A program made the position numbers and the translations under genes. From RGIG8700 sp045535635 (lineage in GTDB: Bacteria; Bacillota; Clostridia; RGIG6154), in assembly GCA_045535635.1 (NCBI GenBank), contig JAZSLZ010000131.1, positions 1-36,618 of the forward strand: a DNA stretch of 36,618 bases, given 5' to 3'. The notes beneath the pieces were generated by a model that worked only from the letters and a program-made list of their open reading frames with translations, did not search any database and was not told where the DNA came from. Below, one piece after another: positions 15,377-24,133 of this stretch; positions within the stretch are counted from its first letter, which is position 1, and every line of letters begins with the position of its first letter.

Positions 15377-18300
15377 TTATTCTAATTTAAGTAATTGGTA
15401 TGTCATAGTAATTGAATATGTACCGTCATCTTCTTTGGTAAAGTTTCCGTCCCAAGAGTAGATTGCTGGATTCACCATATCTGCATTTATATGACCGCTA
15501 ACAGTTCCGTTTTTTGCAACTGTAGGATTAAGCCTTGATGTTGCACCAGTTGCGGTTTTGGCAAAAAGTTCATAGTAATAATCCGTATTGCCAGCGAAAC
15601 TGTATTTTAGTTCATCTGCCGTAATATCGCTTCCACGCTCTCTCTTTATTTTTAGAAGCAATGGATAGTCTTTTGTATCAGATTCATTTTCAGGCACTAT
15701 CAACAGATAAAGTTCGCTTAAATCGCTTATATTCCCTGCAAATGCACCAAAAGTTGAGGAAATAAAGGAACTTGCTGTCTTTGTTGCACTGGTTGAAATA
15801 CGACCTGGACTACGCCAATATTCTCCATCTGGTGTACTGAATTCAATTTCCATTTTTTCATAAGTCGCATTGTCATTTGTGCTACAGGTGAAAACGCCGT
15901 CTTTTAACTCTCCGTCGCCTCTGTCAAAATTCAACACTACGGGAGATTCAGCACGCACATCACCAAAGTATCTTCCAGAGTTCATAGGATGTACAGGCTT
16001 GCTCGTTTCAAAAGTTACGCTGTTTCCACTGATTATTGCCGTTGTTTTTGTAAGGCTGAAATCACGTCCGTCATATTGACTCCAAGGAGCCCAATCTGTT
16101 ATACGGACACAAAATCTATCCTCGGTATCATAATCAATCGGGAGCGTATAACCATCATAAATTCCGACACTGTTGTCAATATAAACTAAGTCATAGTTTG
16201 CCTTTAAATCTAAATTTTCAAAAAATATTTTTGAATCTGCTTCAGAATACCTTACTGTATAACCATCTTGTGGCATTGGTTCTTCGCTGTCTGTGTGACT
16301 ATAAACAAAGGTATCATTTGTAACAGTAAACTCTTCAAAACCTGCATTTTCCGCAGGAGTGAAGGTCAATGTCATTCCTTCTAATTTGCTGTCATATCCA
16401 TTTCCAATATTAATATTAAAATAATATCCAAGTCCATCTTTATAACGGATAGTATTACCGTTTACTGTTATGATTTCTGTATCGCCCCATTTAAGAGTTG
16501 CGGTTTTAACAATGCCATTCAAGTTTGTTGCCCCGCTAGGCATAGTAAACGGAGCATCAGGCAACGGACACACTACACGCAAGACGATGCCTATATTTCC
16601 ACTTGAAACAATGTAAACAGGCTGACTGTGATAGGTCTTCGTTGACGGCGGTGTCATAACAGCTTTTAAGGTCTGTCCGTCAAGTGTATAGGTGGTAAGT
16701 AAGCGTAAATCATAAATATCACCATCTTGAAGTGCTCCCATAAAGGTAGTCTCTGTATAGGTTTGGGTTCCGTCACTTACATATATACTTGAATAATTTG
16801 ACCTGTTCCTATTCCAATTTGTTAAGTAGGTATCTCCTACATTTGGAACATCGTCTAATGTTATTTGATACTGTCCATCAGCGGAAGCAATAAATGACAT
16901 TGTGTAATCTACTGCTTCTCCTGTAATAGTTACCTCAATAGCATTATTTAATCTACCAAGTTCTTTTCCAATGCAATCTTCTGCACTTTCATCATACTCA
17001 TAAAGTACAAAATCATAAGAGTGTACACCCGATTCAATTCGGGTAAGACAAGGCTTAAAATCTGCGGTTGAAGACACATTTTTTCCAACAAAATCAAGTT
17101 GATGAATATCACCATCTTCTATCAAAGCCCAAGTATATCCATTATCACAATTTGCCCCAGTCCAAGTTGCATTTATACTGGTTCCATTTTGCACAAGGGC
17201 AATTTTTACATCACTTGAAGTAGATTCCTTGTAGGTATAGGTTGCAATGTTAGACACCGTAAATTCTGCAAAAGTTTTGTCATTGTTAAGTGTCCAAGTT
17301 ATATAGCGCGCTTTTACAGTATGTCCGTCAGCAAAATTAGCATAAGTATCTATTGCTCCATTAACCACATTTCCTACATACATAAGGTTGCCATTTCCGT
17401 CATATGTGGTATAAACCCAAGCGCCACCTGATAAGTCGGATACAAACTTATATTTTCCTGTACTATCTTTTTCAATAGTGAAGTCGGGGGTAGTATTGGT
17501 TAAAGTAACATTGGCAAATTCCTTTTCATCATAAAGATTTTCAACATCGTTCCAGCTTGTTCCTTTATCAACCTTTATTGAAAGTTTGCCATTTACAATA
17601 TCACTTTCATCAAAAAAAGTACCTAAATCCAACTTTGCTTTTGTTCGGGTAAACAGGCTTTCGGGTTCTCGCATTGTGATAAAATACTTTTCGCCAGTTG
17701 CAAGCTCTGCCTCTTTCCACTCTACATATATTCCGTCACCATCTTCACTAAACCAAATGTCTTTAGCGTTTGTTGCGGTATAGGTCTTACTTGTATGCTT
17801 TGATATAGTTGCAGAAATCGCCTTAGTAGTTTCGTCATAGGTACAATCAATATGCATAATATTGATTGTTTCACCATCAGTAAGAGTCGGGAGCGTCCAA
17901 CCAGGCACCAATGTACCATTATTAAAGGCTATTCTACTACCATCATGATGAGTCTTTCCGTCCTTTGTTGTTATATTATAAGCAAAGCTGCCGTGTGTGG
18001 TTGCATCGAAAGACAATGTTCCGTCTGTATTTATTGTAAATGCAACATCTTTATTTGAAAGCGTCACATCAACATTTCCCTTAATTCTTTCCTTTTCAAC
18101 ACCATCAAGTTCCACAACAAAATCTGCATCTGTAATATTTCCCTTTGTCTGGTCGTAATTAAAGAGGAACACACTCATAGTTTCTGTTTGTCTTGATACC
18201 ACCTTAACTCCATTAACCTCAAGGCTCTTTGTATCTTTAACATCATCATATCCGTCAAACATTATATCAGTATTCCATTTGCGGAACGAAAGAAGAGAAG

Positions 18301-21300
18301 CATCTGTTTCTTCTGTGGTATATGTCTGTACCGCATCAGGTGTTCTGGTAATAGTCCATACGGTATCCGTGATAGTATCTACTGTTGCTATATAAACCTT
18401 GATTGTATCACCTTCAGCAAAAGCATAAGCTCTTTCATATGTGTGTGTCAGTTGTGTCATACCAAAGCCTGATTTGCCGCCCGACAGTTGATTGTTTGCA
18501 TCAAACCATCGTACATATCTCATTCCGTCAGGAGTTCCTTCAGCAAAAGTTATGGTGTAAGTTTTTTCGCCTGTTACCTCAAAGCTAAATTCGGGAGCAG
18601 CTCCGGTAAAGGTTAAATTTATACCCTCTGCCAATATTCCAACTGTTTCAATCACATTATCATTTGCATCAAGTGCCAGTAGTTCAACTGTAAAGACGGT
18701 ATCTTTATTTTCTGCCAGCTCTGCTAAATCAAAATTGCTGTCGATATAATATACAGTGCTATAAGTACCTATGTTTTTGGTTGCAACAAGCTTTGCATCA
18801 TCAACGATGCTTCCTGCATATATGTTCAGTTTGTAATCATCGGCATTTGCAACTGCCTGCCATGCGATTGCTCCGCCATCGCTCCACTTGATTTTGGGTT
18901 CGTTTTCATTTACATAGGTTTTCTTTGCGGGAGGTGTCATAGTTGCTTTTATGGTCTGTCCGTCAAGAGCATAAGCTGTTAAAACTCTTAAATCATAAGC
19001 GTAGCCGTTTTGAATTGCTTGATGATTTGTTTTATTCTTTGATATGCTACTTGAACCTGAACCTCTTACTTTACCTAAACTATCATACCAAGCATCAAGC
19101 AACCGAATACCGCTAGGTAATGTATCACCCGTCAAAGTGACTTTATGCACCCCGTCTTCACCATCATTAAATGCCATATCATATTCAACGGCATCGCCTG
19201 AAACAGTAATTTCAAAACAGTTGTCTAATCTTGCTATTTCTTCAACTACAATCCAATTCTCGTTCGCAGAATAGACTACAAGAGTGTAATTACTGTCCGC
19301 ATCCGCTCTGGGAAGATAAAGAGAAAGGTCTGCTGTGTAACACTCATCACCATTTGTCCATCCGCTTGTTATATATTTCCCGCTGCTATCTTCAATTTCA
19401 AAGTAGTAGTTAGGAGCAGTTGTTCCCGTCCAGGTAGCCTTAATGCTGTCGCCGTCCTGAACTAATGTAATTGTTACATCGCTTGTAGTAGATTCATTGT
19501 AGGTGTATGTTGCAATACCAGATAATGAAATTTCAGCAAAAGTTTTATCATCGTTAAATGACCATGTCATATAACGAGCCACTACTTTGCATCCGCTTTC
19601 AAAGTTTGCATACGAATCAATCGCACCGTTTATAGCATTTCCACTATATGTAAGAAGTCCTTCTTTGTTATAAACTTGATATACCCACAAGCCGCCATTT
19701 GCATCGGATACCAATTTATATATTCCGCTATCGTCCTTTTCAATAGTAAATGTAGGAACACTATCAGTAATAATTATATTTGCAATTTCTTTTTCCTCAT
19801 AAAGAGCAGAAGTTTCTTTCCAACCTGTACCGACATCTACCTTTATAGAAATCTTACCGCTCTCAATATTGTCCTTTGATGTAAAAGCACCAACAGGGAA
19901 ACTTGCAGAAGTGCAATTATACTGTGATGACGGTTCTTTAATTGTAACATAGTACGACTGTCCTTCTGAAAGATTGGCTTCTGTCCATTTGATGCGTAGT
20001 CCTTTTTCTTCGTCAAAGGTATAAATGGATGTCGGCTCCTCCTCTTCTGGAATAGCAGGCACAACCTCTGTCTTTGTTCCTTTACATTCAGAGCATGTAT
20101 ATGTTTTTACACCATCTGTTGTTTCTGTCGGCTCAGTTGTGATTATGCCATCATCCCATTTATGCACTTGTTTTTCATAGTGGTCTTTATCATTAGCACA
20201 CTCACGGACATGCAAGTCATTATCGGCTTGTTTCCAATCACCGTAGTTATGACCTAATGCAGGGATGCTTTCTTTTTTAGTCATTACAGGGTCAGTGCAA
20301 CCATCAGCAGTACAAGTGTAGATTTTTCTACCCTCCTGCTCACAAGTTGCAGGTATTATTTCAGGCTCACCCCATTTATGAATGTGAGTTACAGCCTCAC
20401 CGCCTACTGTTATATTATCGGGAGCGGTTTCAAGAGTAGTTGAAACAGTTACATTTGTACCCGTAACAGCCGCACCGCTTGTTGAGTTGATTTCAACATC
20501 AACAGATGCATCGCCTGTTACAGTTACGCTTACGCTCTCTGTTGCAGATTCGGGGATTTCCACCTTTTGAACTGCCTCGGAATCAGCAGTTACCGCCGCC
20601 GTTGCTATAATTGTATCAACAGAATTGCTTGCACCTGTTACACTTGTTTCAGCCTTTGCCTCAACAGTTGCAACGCTACCAGCCGTTACAGTTACAGCTA
20701 CGGCGTTGTCAGCAGTTTCGGGAATTGCAAGAGTATCAATTTTTGTGTTTTCACCCTTGATTTCAATATTAGCGGTTGCCTCAATCTTTGTAACAGCAGA
20801 TGCATTATCCGCTGCCTCAATGATAGCAGGCTTTTGTACCTCTACCGCAGTTATCGGGGTATTAGTCAATTCAAGACGGGGAGCTTCGCCAGTTTCCTTT
20901 GCCATTGTAATTTTACCCTTAACACTACAGGTATCAAGTTTAATGGAACTTGAACCACCGCCAAGAATAATGAGATCACCATTGATTATCACGGACTCTA
21001 ATGTTACTTCGCCGTTTCCAACTTCGGGAGCAATGATAATATTGTCATATTCCTTATTTTCGATGATAGTCCCTGCGTGCATAATCTTTAAATTAGATGT
21101 TTCGAATGTAACATCTTTTGGATCACCCAGAGGTTTTGCAGTTCCTAAATTGTCCCAGATAAACACTTTAGCTTTCTCGCAATCCGAGGATGGTACATCA
21201 ATGTGAACCGGAAATTCGGTATTGATATCAATTCTCATTGTCTTGAACTCGGTCATTACCTTATTTTCATAAAATGCAACACCAAGAACCCCGTTGACAG

Positions 21301-21457
21301 GTTTATCAAGGGTAACATCAATATAACAACCGCCGGTTTCAGTTTTTCCGGTTGAAACATCTTCAATGACTACCACTGTGTTTGTTGATGCAAACACCGG
21401 CATAACACTGGTTAACATGCATAACAAAAAAAAGATTCCAACCATTCTTTTTAGCAT
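15377..21457 (-). CDS. Giant secreted surface-type protein with duplicated module (2026 aa)
   Basis: I do not recognise a named protein. The ATG at 21455-21457 has AGGAGG 9 bases upstream and opens a clear signal peptide (MLKRMVGIFFLLCMLTSVMPVFA, cleavage near residue 23, written here in parts: basic MLKR, hydrophobic core, VFA). Regions follow: a beta-sandwich-like segment ending AKVFIWDNLGTAKPL (about 96-110), a pattern common in clostridial exoproteins; a beta-helix-like stretch (about 125-200); an A/V/T/E-rich repetitive stretch (about 200-355); three HKW/GHNY repeats with C-x(2,4)-C pairs (about 361-470); module A (about 476-845), a different insert, then module B (about 1236-1608), a diverged copy of A; and a unique C-terminal part. 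There is no LPxTG motif, SLH domain or C-terminal membrane anchor. It is likely cell-surface or secreted; adhesion or polysaccharide binding is only a guess. Confidence 0.85.
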   Translation of the reverse strand: MLKRMVGIFFLLCMLTSVMPVFASTNTVVVIEDVSTGKTETGGCYIDVTLDKPVNGVLGVAFYENKVMTEFKTMRIDINTEFPVHIDVPSSDCEKAKVFIWDNLGTAKPLGDPKDVTFETSNLKIMHAGTIIENKEYDNIIIAPEVGNGEVTLESVIINGDLIILGGGSSSIKLDTCSVKGKITMAKETGEAPRLELTNTPITAVEVQKPAIIEAADNASAVTKIEATANIEIKGENTKIDTLAIPETADNAVAVTVTAGSVATVEAKAETSVTGASNSVDTIIATAAVTADSEAVQKVEIPESATESVSVTVTGDASVDVEINSTSGAAVTGTNVTVSTTLETAPDNITVGGEAVTHIHKWGEPEIIPATCEQEGRKIYTCTADGCTDPVMTKKESIPALGHNYGDWKQADNDLHVRECANDKDHYEKQVHKWDDGIITTEPTETTDGVKTYTCSECKGTKTEVVPAIPEEEEPTSIYTFDEEKGLRIKWTEANLSEGQSYYVTIKEPSSQYNCTSASFPVGAFTSKDNIESGKISIKVDVGTGWKETSALYEEKEIANIIITDSVPTFTIEKDDSGIYKLVSDANGGLWVYQVYNKEGLLTYSGNAINGAIDSYANFESGCKVVARYMTWSFNDDKTFAEISLSGIATYTYNESTTSDVTITLVQDGDSIKATWTGTTAPNYYFEIEDSSGKYITSGWTNGDECYTADLSLYLPRADADSNYTLVVYSANENWIVVEEIARLDNCFEITVSGDAVEYDMAFNDGEDGVHKVTLTGDTLPSGIRLLDAWYDSLGKVRGSGSSSISKNKTNHQAIQNGYAYDLRVLTAYALDGQTIKATMTPPAKKTYVNENEPKIKWSDGGAIAWQAVANADDYKLNIYAGSIVDDAKLVATKNIGTYSTVYYIDSNFDLAELAENKDTVFTVELLALDANDNVIETVGILAEGINLTFTGAAPEFSFEVTGEKTYTITFAEGTPDGMRYVRWFDANNQLSGGKSGFGMTQLTHTYERAYAFAEGDTIKVYIATVDTITDTVWTITRTPDAVQTYTTEETDASLLSFRKWNTDIMFDGYDDVKDTKSLEVNGVKVVSRQTETMSVFLFNYDQTKGNITDADFVVELDGVEKERIKGNVDVTLSNKDVAFTINTDGTLSFDATTHGSFAYNITTKDGKTHHDGSRIAFNNGTLVPGWTLPTLTDGETINIMHIDCTYDETTKAISATISKHTSKTYTATNAKDIWFSEDGDGIYVEWKEAELATGEKYFITMREPESLFTRTKAKLDLGTFFDESDIVNGKLSIKVDKGTSWNDVENLYDEKEFANVTLTNTTPDFTIEKDSTGKYKFVSDLSGGAWVYTTYDGNGNLMYVGNVVNGAIDTYANFADGHTVKARYITWTLNNDKTFAEFTVSNIATYTYKESTSSDVKIALVQNGTSINATWTGANCDNGYTWALIEDGDIHQLDFVGKNVSSTADFKPCLTRIESGVHSYDFVLYEYDESAEDCIGKELGRLNNAIEVTITGEAVDYTMSFIASADGQYQITLDDVPNVGDTYLTNWNRNRSNYSSIYVSDGTQTYTETTFMGALQDGDIYDLRLLTTYTLDGQTLKAVMTPPSTKTYHSQPVYIVSSGNIGIVLRVVCPLPDAPFTMPSGATNLNGIVKTATLKWGDTEIITVNGNTIRYKDGLGYYFNINIGNGYDSKLEGMTLTFTPAENAGFEEFTVTNDTFVYSHTDSEEPMPQDGYTVRYSEADSKIFFENLDLKANYDLVYIDNSVGIYDGYTLPIDYDTEDRFCVRITDWAPWSQYDGRDFSLTKTTAIISGNSVTFETSKPVHPMNSGRYFGDVRAESPVVLNFDRGDGELKDGVFTCSTNDNATYEKMEIEFSTPDGEYWRSPGRISTSATKTASSFISSTFGAFAGNISDLSELYLLIVPENESDTKDYPLLLKIKRERGSDITADELKYSFAGNTDYYYELFAKTATGATSRLNPTVAKNGTVSGHINADMVNPAIYSWDGNFTKEDDGTYSITMTYQLLKLE
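16630..20035 (-). repeat. Two diverged copies of a 370-residue module inside the giant gene
   Basis: Copy A is encoded at about 20035-18920 and copy B at about 17755-16630. Aligned landmarks in order: YYVTIKEP / YFITMREP, SGKISIKVDVGTGW / NGKLSIKVDKGTSW, PTFTIEKD / PDFTIEKD, NGAIDSYANF / NGAIDTYANF, LVQDGDSIKATWTG / LVQNGTSINATWTG, RLDNCFEITVSGDAVEY / RLNNAIEVTITGEAVDY, LDGQTIKATMTPP / LDGQTLKAVMTPP. The copies lie about 2.3 kb apart and are separated by about 390 unrelated residues. Confidence 0.85.
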
Positions 21458-21488
21458 AATAAATCTCCTCCTATTTATGTCTTCATAT

Positions 21489-21522
21489 AAAAGAGCCAAA
21501 TGTAAATTCATTCAGCCCTTTT
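21489..21522 (-). terminator. Weak hairpin between guaA and the giant gene
   Basis: Minus-strand AAAAGGGC pairs with GCTCTTTT (8 bp, one G-U) around an 18-base loop and runs into TATATG. It may partly end guaA transcripts; some read-through into the giant gene is possible. I see no strong promoter for the giant gene in the 82-base gap. Confidence 0.35.
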
Positions 21523-21539
21523 GCTTTTTATATAAATTT

Positions 21540-22523
21540 TTATTCCCATTCGATTGTGCCGACTGGCTTTGGAGTGAGGTCGAGAAGGACACGGTTGATG
21601 CCTTCTACTTCTGATGTGATTCTGTTTGTGATTTTGTGAAGAACATCATAAGGGATTTCTTCGATTGTTGCAGTCATAGCGTCTGTTGTGTTAACGGCGC
21701 GGATGATTGCAGGCCAACCTTCGTATCTCTTATCGTCACGAACACCCACGCTCTTGAAGTCAGGAACGGCAATGAAATACTGCCATACTTTTCCTGCAAG
21801 ACCGCAGTTGTCAAATTCTTCACGAAGGATTGCATCTGCTTCTCTGAGTGCGTGGAGTCTGTCCTTTGTGATCGCACCAAGACAACGAACACCAAGACCA
21901 GGTCCCGGGAATGGCTGACGGTCAACCATTGAAGCAGGGAGACCAAGGGCTTTACCAACAACTCTTACTTCATCTTTATATAAGAGTTTAACAGGCTCAA
22001 CAAGCTCGAATTTCATTTCTTCAGGAAGTCCGCCTACATTGTGGTGAGCTTTAACGCCATCGCTTTCAAGAATATCAGGATAAATTGTACCCTGAGCCAA
22101 AAAGTCAACATCTGTTAATTTTTTAGCTTCTTCGTCAAATACAACGATGAATTCGCCACCGATGATTTTTCTCTTTGTTTCAGGATCTGCAACATCTTTA
22201 AGCTTATCTAAAAATCTGTCTGTTGCATCAATATAGATAAGGTTTGCATCAAGTTCTTTACCAAAAACTTCAACAACCTGTTCGCTTTCACCTTTACGCA
22301 TAAGTCCGTGATTAACGTGAACGCAGATAAGCTGTTTGCCGATTGCTTTAATAAGAAGTGCAGCAACAACAGAGCTGTCCACACCGCCAGAGAGTGCAAG
22401 TAATACTTTCTTGTCACCAACCTGCTGTCTTACAAGTTCAACTTGTTCTTCGATGAATTTGTCAGCAAGTTCTTTTGTTGTAATTCTTTCCATAGAGTCA
22501 GGTCTAACATTAGTGTTTAACAT
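21540..22523 (-). CDS. guaA: GMP synthase ATP-pyrophosphatase subunit (GuaA C-terminal half, stand-alone)
   Basis: Adenylates XMP and aminates it to GMP. The protein has the ATP-PPase P-loop LALSGGVDSS (about 42-51), the HVNHGLMRKGE region, and the C-terminal dimerisation domain with RQPFPGPGLGVRCLG and the terminal LTPKPVGTIEWE. It is 327 residues; the usual bacterial GuaA is about 510 because it carries an N-terminal class I glutaminase domain, which is absent here. The ATG at 22521-22523 has GGAGG 7 bases upstream, and upstream sequence in that frame runs into cysK, so nothing was missed. This resembles the two-subunit GMP synthase of archaea. A separate glutaminase subunit may lie elsewhere, or the enzyme may use free ammonia. 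It follows cysK by 28 bases. Confidence 0.94.
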   Translation of the reverse strand: MLNTNVRPDSMERITTKELADKFIEEQVELVRQQVGDKKVLLALSGGVDSSVVAALLIKAIGKQLICVHVNHGLMRKGESEQVVEVFGKELDANLIYIDATDRFLDKLKDVADPETKRKIIGGEFIVVFDEEAKKLTDVDFLAQGTIYPDILESDGVKAHHNVGGLPEEMKFELVEPVKLLYKDEVRVVGKALGLPASMVDRQPFPGPGLGVRCLGAITKDRLHALREADAILREEFDNCGLAGKVWQYFIAVPDFKSVGVRDDKRYEGWPAIIRAVNTTDAMTATIEEIPYDVLHKITNRITSEVEGINRVLLDLTPKPVGTIEWE

Positions 22524-22551
22524 AAAATTACCTCCTGTGTATAATAAAATT

Positions 22552-23481
22552 TTATTCTTCAAAAAGTGGTGTAGAAAAATATCTTTCTGCAGTATCAGGA
22601 AGAACTGTAACAACAGTTTTGCCTTTACCAAGCTTTTTAGCAAGTTTTATTGCCGCAGCAACATTTGTGCCACCTGATATACCGCACATAATACCTTCCT
22701 TTGAAGCAAGTTCTTTTGCACAAGTGATTGCCTCGATGTCTTTTATAATGCAAACATCATTAAAGATTTCTGTGTTTAAAATTTCTGGGATAATACCGTC
22801 ACCGATACCCATTTGCAGATGAGTGCCGATAGAGCCTCCTGAAAGGATAGCAGCATTTTCAGGCTCAACTGCCCAGATTTGCATATCAGGATTAGCTTCT
22901 TTTAAAACCTCGCCGATACCTGTAATAGTTCCGCCTGTTCCAATTCCTGAACAAAAGCCGTGAATAGGCTTATTTACCTGATTTAAAATTTCAACTGCAG
23001 TCTGTGTTCGCTGAATTTCAGGGTTTGCAGGATTTTCAAACTGTTGAGGAACAAAAACATTTTTATTTTCTTTTTGCATTTTAAGAGCAGTTTCAAGACA
23101 TTCTTCAATACAAGCACCTATATCTCCTGCATCGTGAACGAGGATTACATCTGCTCCGTAATGCTTAACGAGCTTTCTTCTTTCTTCAGAAACAGAGTCA
23201 GGCATAATAATAATTGTTTTATAGCCTCTTACGGCCCCTACAAGAGCAAGACCAATGCCCTGATTTCCGCTTGTTGGTTCAACGATTATTGTATCTTTAT
23301 TTAAAAGACCTTTTTTCTCTGCATCAAGTATCATATTGTAAGCAGTTCTTGTTTTGATTGAACCGCCAACATTAAGGCCTTCAAATTTAACAAGAATTTC
23401 TGCACTGTCAGGCTCTGCCATTTTTGAAAGTCTTATAATGGGAGTATTCCCTATTGCCTCTAAAATATTATTGCAAATCAT
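22552..23481 (-). CDS. cysK: Cysteine synthase family protein (O-acetylserine sulfhydrylase-like)
   Basis: A 309-residue fold-type II PLP enzyme. The PLP lysine is K43 in NVGGSIKTR; the phosphate-binding loop is CSGIGTGGTITG; the C-terminus has CGISGGTN and PDTAERYFSTPLF, all typical of CysK. The expected reaction is O-acetylserine + sulfide to cysteine. Differences from the common pattern: SGNQG (71-75) where most CysK have SGNTG, and KTR where KDR is usual. These may mark a clostridial subfamily or a different acceptor or donor. It has a perfect promoter and is followed by guaA with no terminator, so it is probably co-transcribed. Gene symbol is the best family name, not a proof of substrate. 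Confidence 0.85.
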   Translation of the reverse strand: MICNNILEAIGNTPIIRLSKMAEPDSAEILVKFEGLNVGGSIKTRTAYNMILDAEKKGLLNKDTIIVEPTSGNQGIGLALVGAVRGYKTIIIMPDSVSEERRKLVKHYGADVILVHDAGDIGACIEECLETALKMQKENKNVFVPQQFENPANPEIQRTQTAVEILNQVNKPIHGFCSGIGTGGTITGIGEVLKEANPDMQIWAVEPENAAILSGGSIGTHLQMGIGDGIIPEILNTEIFNDVCIIKDIEAITCAKELASKEGIMCGISGGTNVAAAIKLAKKLGKGKTVVTVLPDTAERYFSTPLFEE

Positions 23482-23510
23482 TTATAACCTCATAAATTTT
23501 ATAATGTTTT

Positions 23511-23539
23511 ATTATATACTTTTATATTTATGTTGTCAA
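23511..23539 (-). promoter_or_regulatory. Sigma-A promoter of cysK-guaA
   Basis: Perfect TTGACA (23534-23539), 17-base spacer, perfect TATAAT (23511-23516) on the minus strand. The start point would be near 23504, giving a short leader with no regulatory structure that I can see; no cysteine T-box or S-box is present. Confidence 0.9.
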
Positions 23540-23568
23540 TTATTTTTTGTGATAAAATTATATGGCTA

Positions 23569-23597
23569 TAGACAAATTTTAAAAATTATTGTAAAAT
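23569..23597 (+). promoter_or_regulatory. Candidate promoter of the yfcE-like gene
   Basis: TAGACA (23569-23574), 17 bases, TAAAAT (23592-23597). The predicted start at about 23604 would leave only about 11 bases before the ATG, with the ribosome binding site right at the 5' end. Spacing is good but the short leader makes this uncertain. Confidence 0.45.
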
Positions 23598-23614
23598 GTT
23601 TTTGAGGTGAAAAT

Positions 23615-24133
23615 ATGAAATTTTTAATTGCATCAGATATACACGGCTCTTCTTATTTCTGCAAAGAGCTTTTAAAGGCTTTTGAAACAGAAAAAGCTGA
23701 CAAGCTTGTACTTCTTGGTGATATTTTATATCATGGACCAAGAAATGATTTGCCGAAGGATTACAACCCTAAAAAAGTTATTGAGTTTTTAAATAATATA
23801 AAAGAAAAAATTCTCTGTGTGCGAGGTAACTGTGACACAGAGGTTGACCAGATGGTTTTAAAGTTCCCAATTCTTGCAGATTATGCAGTTTTATACGAAA
23901 ACGGAAAACTTATATATTTTGCGCACGGGCACAAGGAAAAACCACCGTTGGGTGAAAATGACATATACATTCAGGGACACACTCACGTTCCAACATATGA
24001 TAATAACCACTTAAACCCAGGGTCGGTGTCAATTCCGAAAGAAAACTCACACCACGGATATATGATACTTGAAAACGGCGAATTTATATGGAAAGATTTC
24101 AACGGAAAGGTTATAAACAGTGAAAAAATATGA
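23615..24133 (+). CDS. yfcE: YfcE/MJ0936-type metallophosphoesterase
   Basis: A 172-residue calcineurin-like phosphodiesterase. All family metal-binding motifs are visible in order: ASDIHGS (D8, H10), LLGDILYHGPRN, VRGNCD, FAHGHK and QGHTHVP, with NPGSVS after them. Members cleave phosphodiesters such as 2',3'-cyclic nucleotides or unknown substrates, using two metal ions; the true substrate is not known. GAGGTG precedes the ATG at 5 bases. The last 4 bases overlap the next gene (ATGA), so it is translated together with the beta-helix protein. It is transcribed divergently from cysK. Confidence 0.92.
   Translation: MKFLIASDIHGSSYFCKELLKAFETEKADKLVLLGDILYHGPRNDLPKDYNPKKVIEFLNNIKEKILCVRGNCDTEVDQMVLKFPILADYAVLYENGKLIYFAHGHKEKPPLGENDIYIQGHTHVPTYDNNHLNPGSVSIPKENSHHGYMILENGEFIWKDFNGKVINSEKI

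Noticed and set aside
20625..21206. Plus-strand open frame of 193 codons opposite the start of the giant gene
   Set aside because: It lies antisense to the A/V/T-rich repetitive region, has no convincing ribosome binding site, and its composition mirrors the repeats on the other strand.
22524..22643. Extra 40 residues at the N-terminus of GuaA
   Set aside because: This stretch is the end of cysK read in another frame; GGAGG points to the ATG at 22521-22523.
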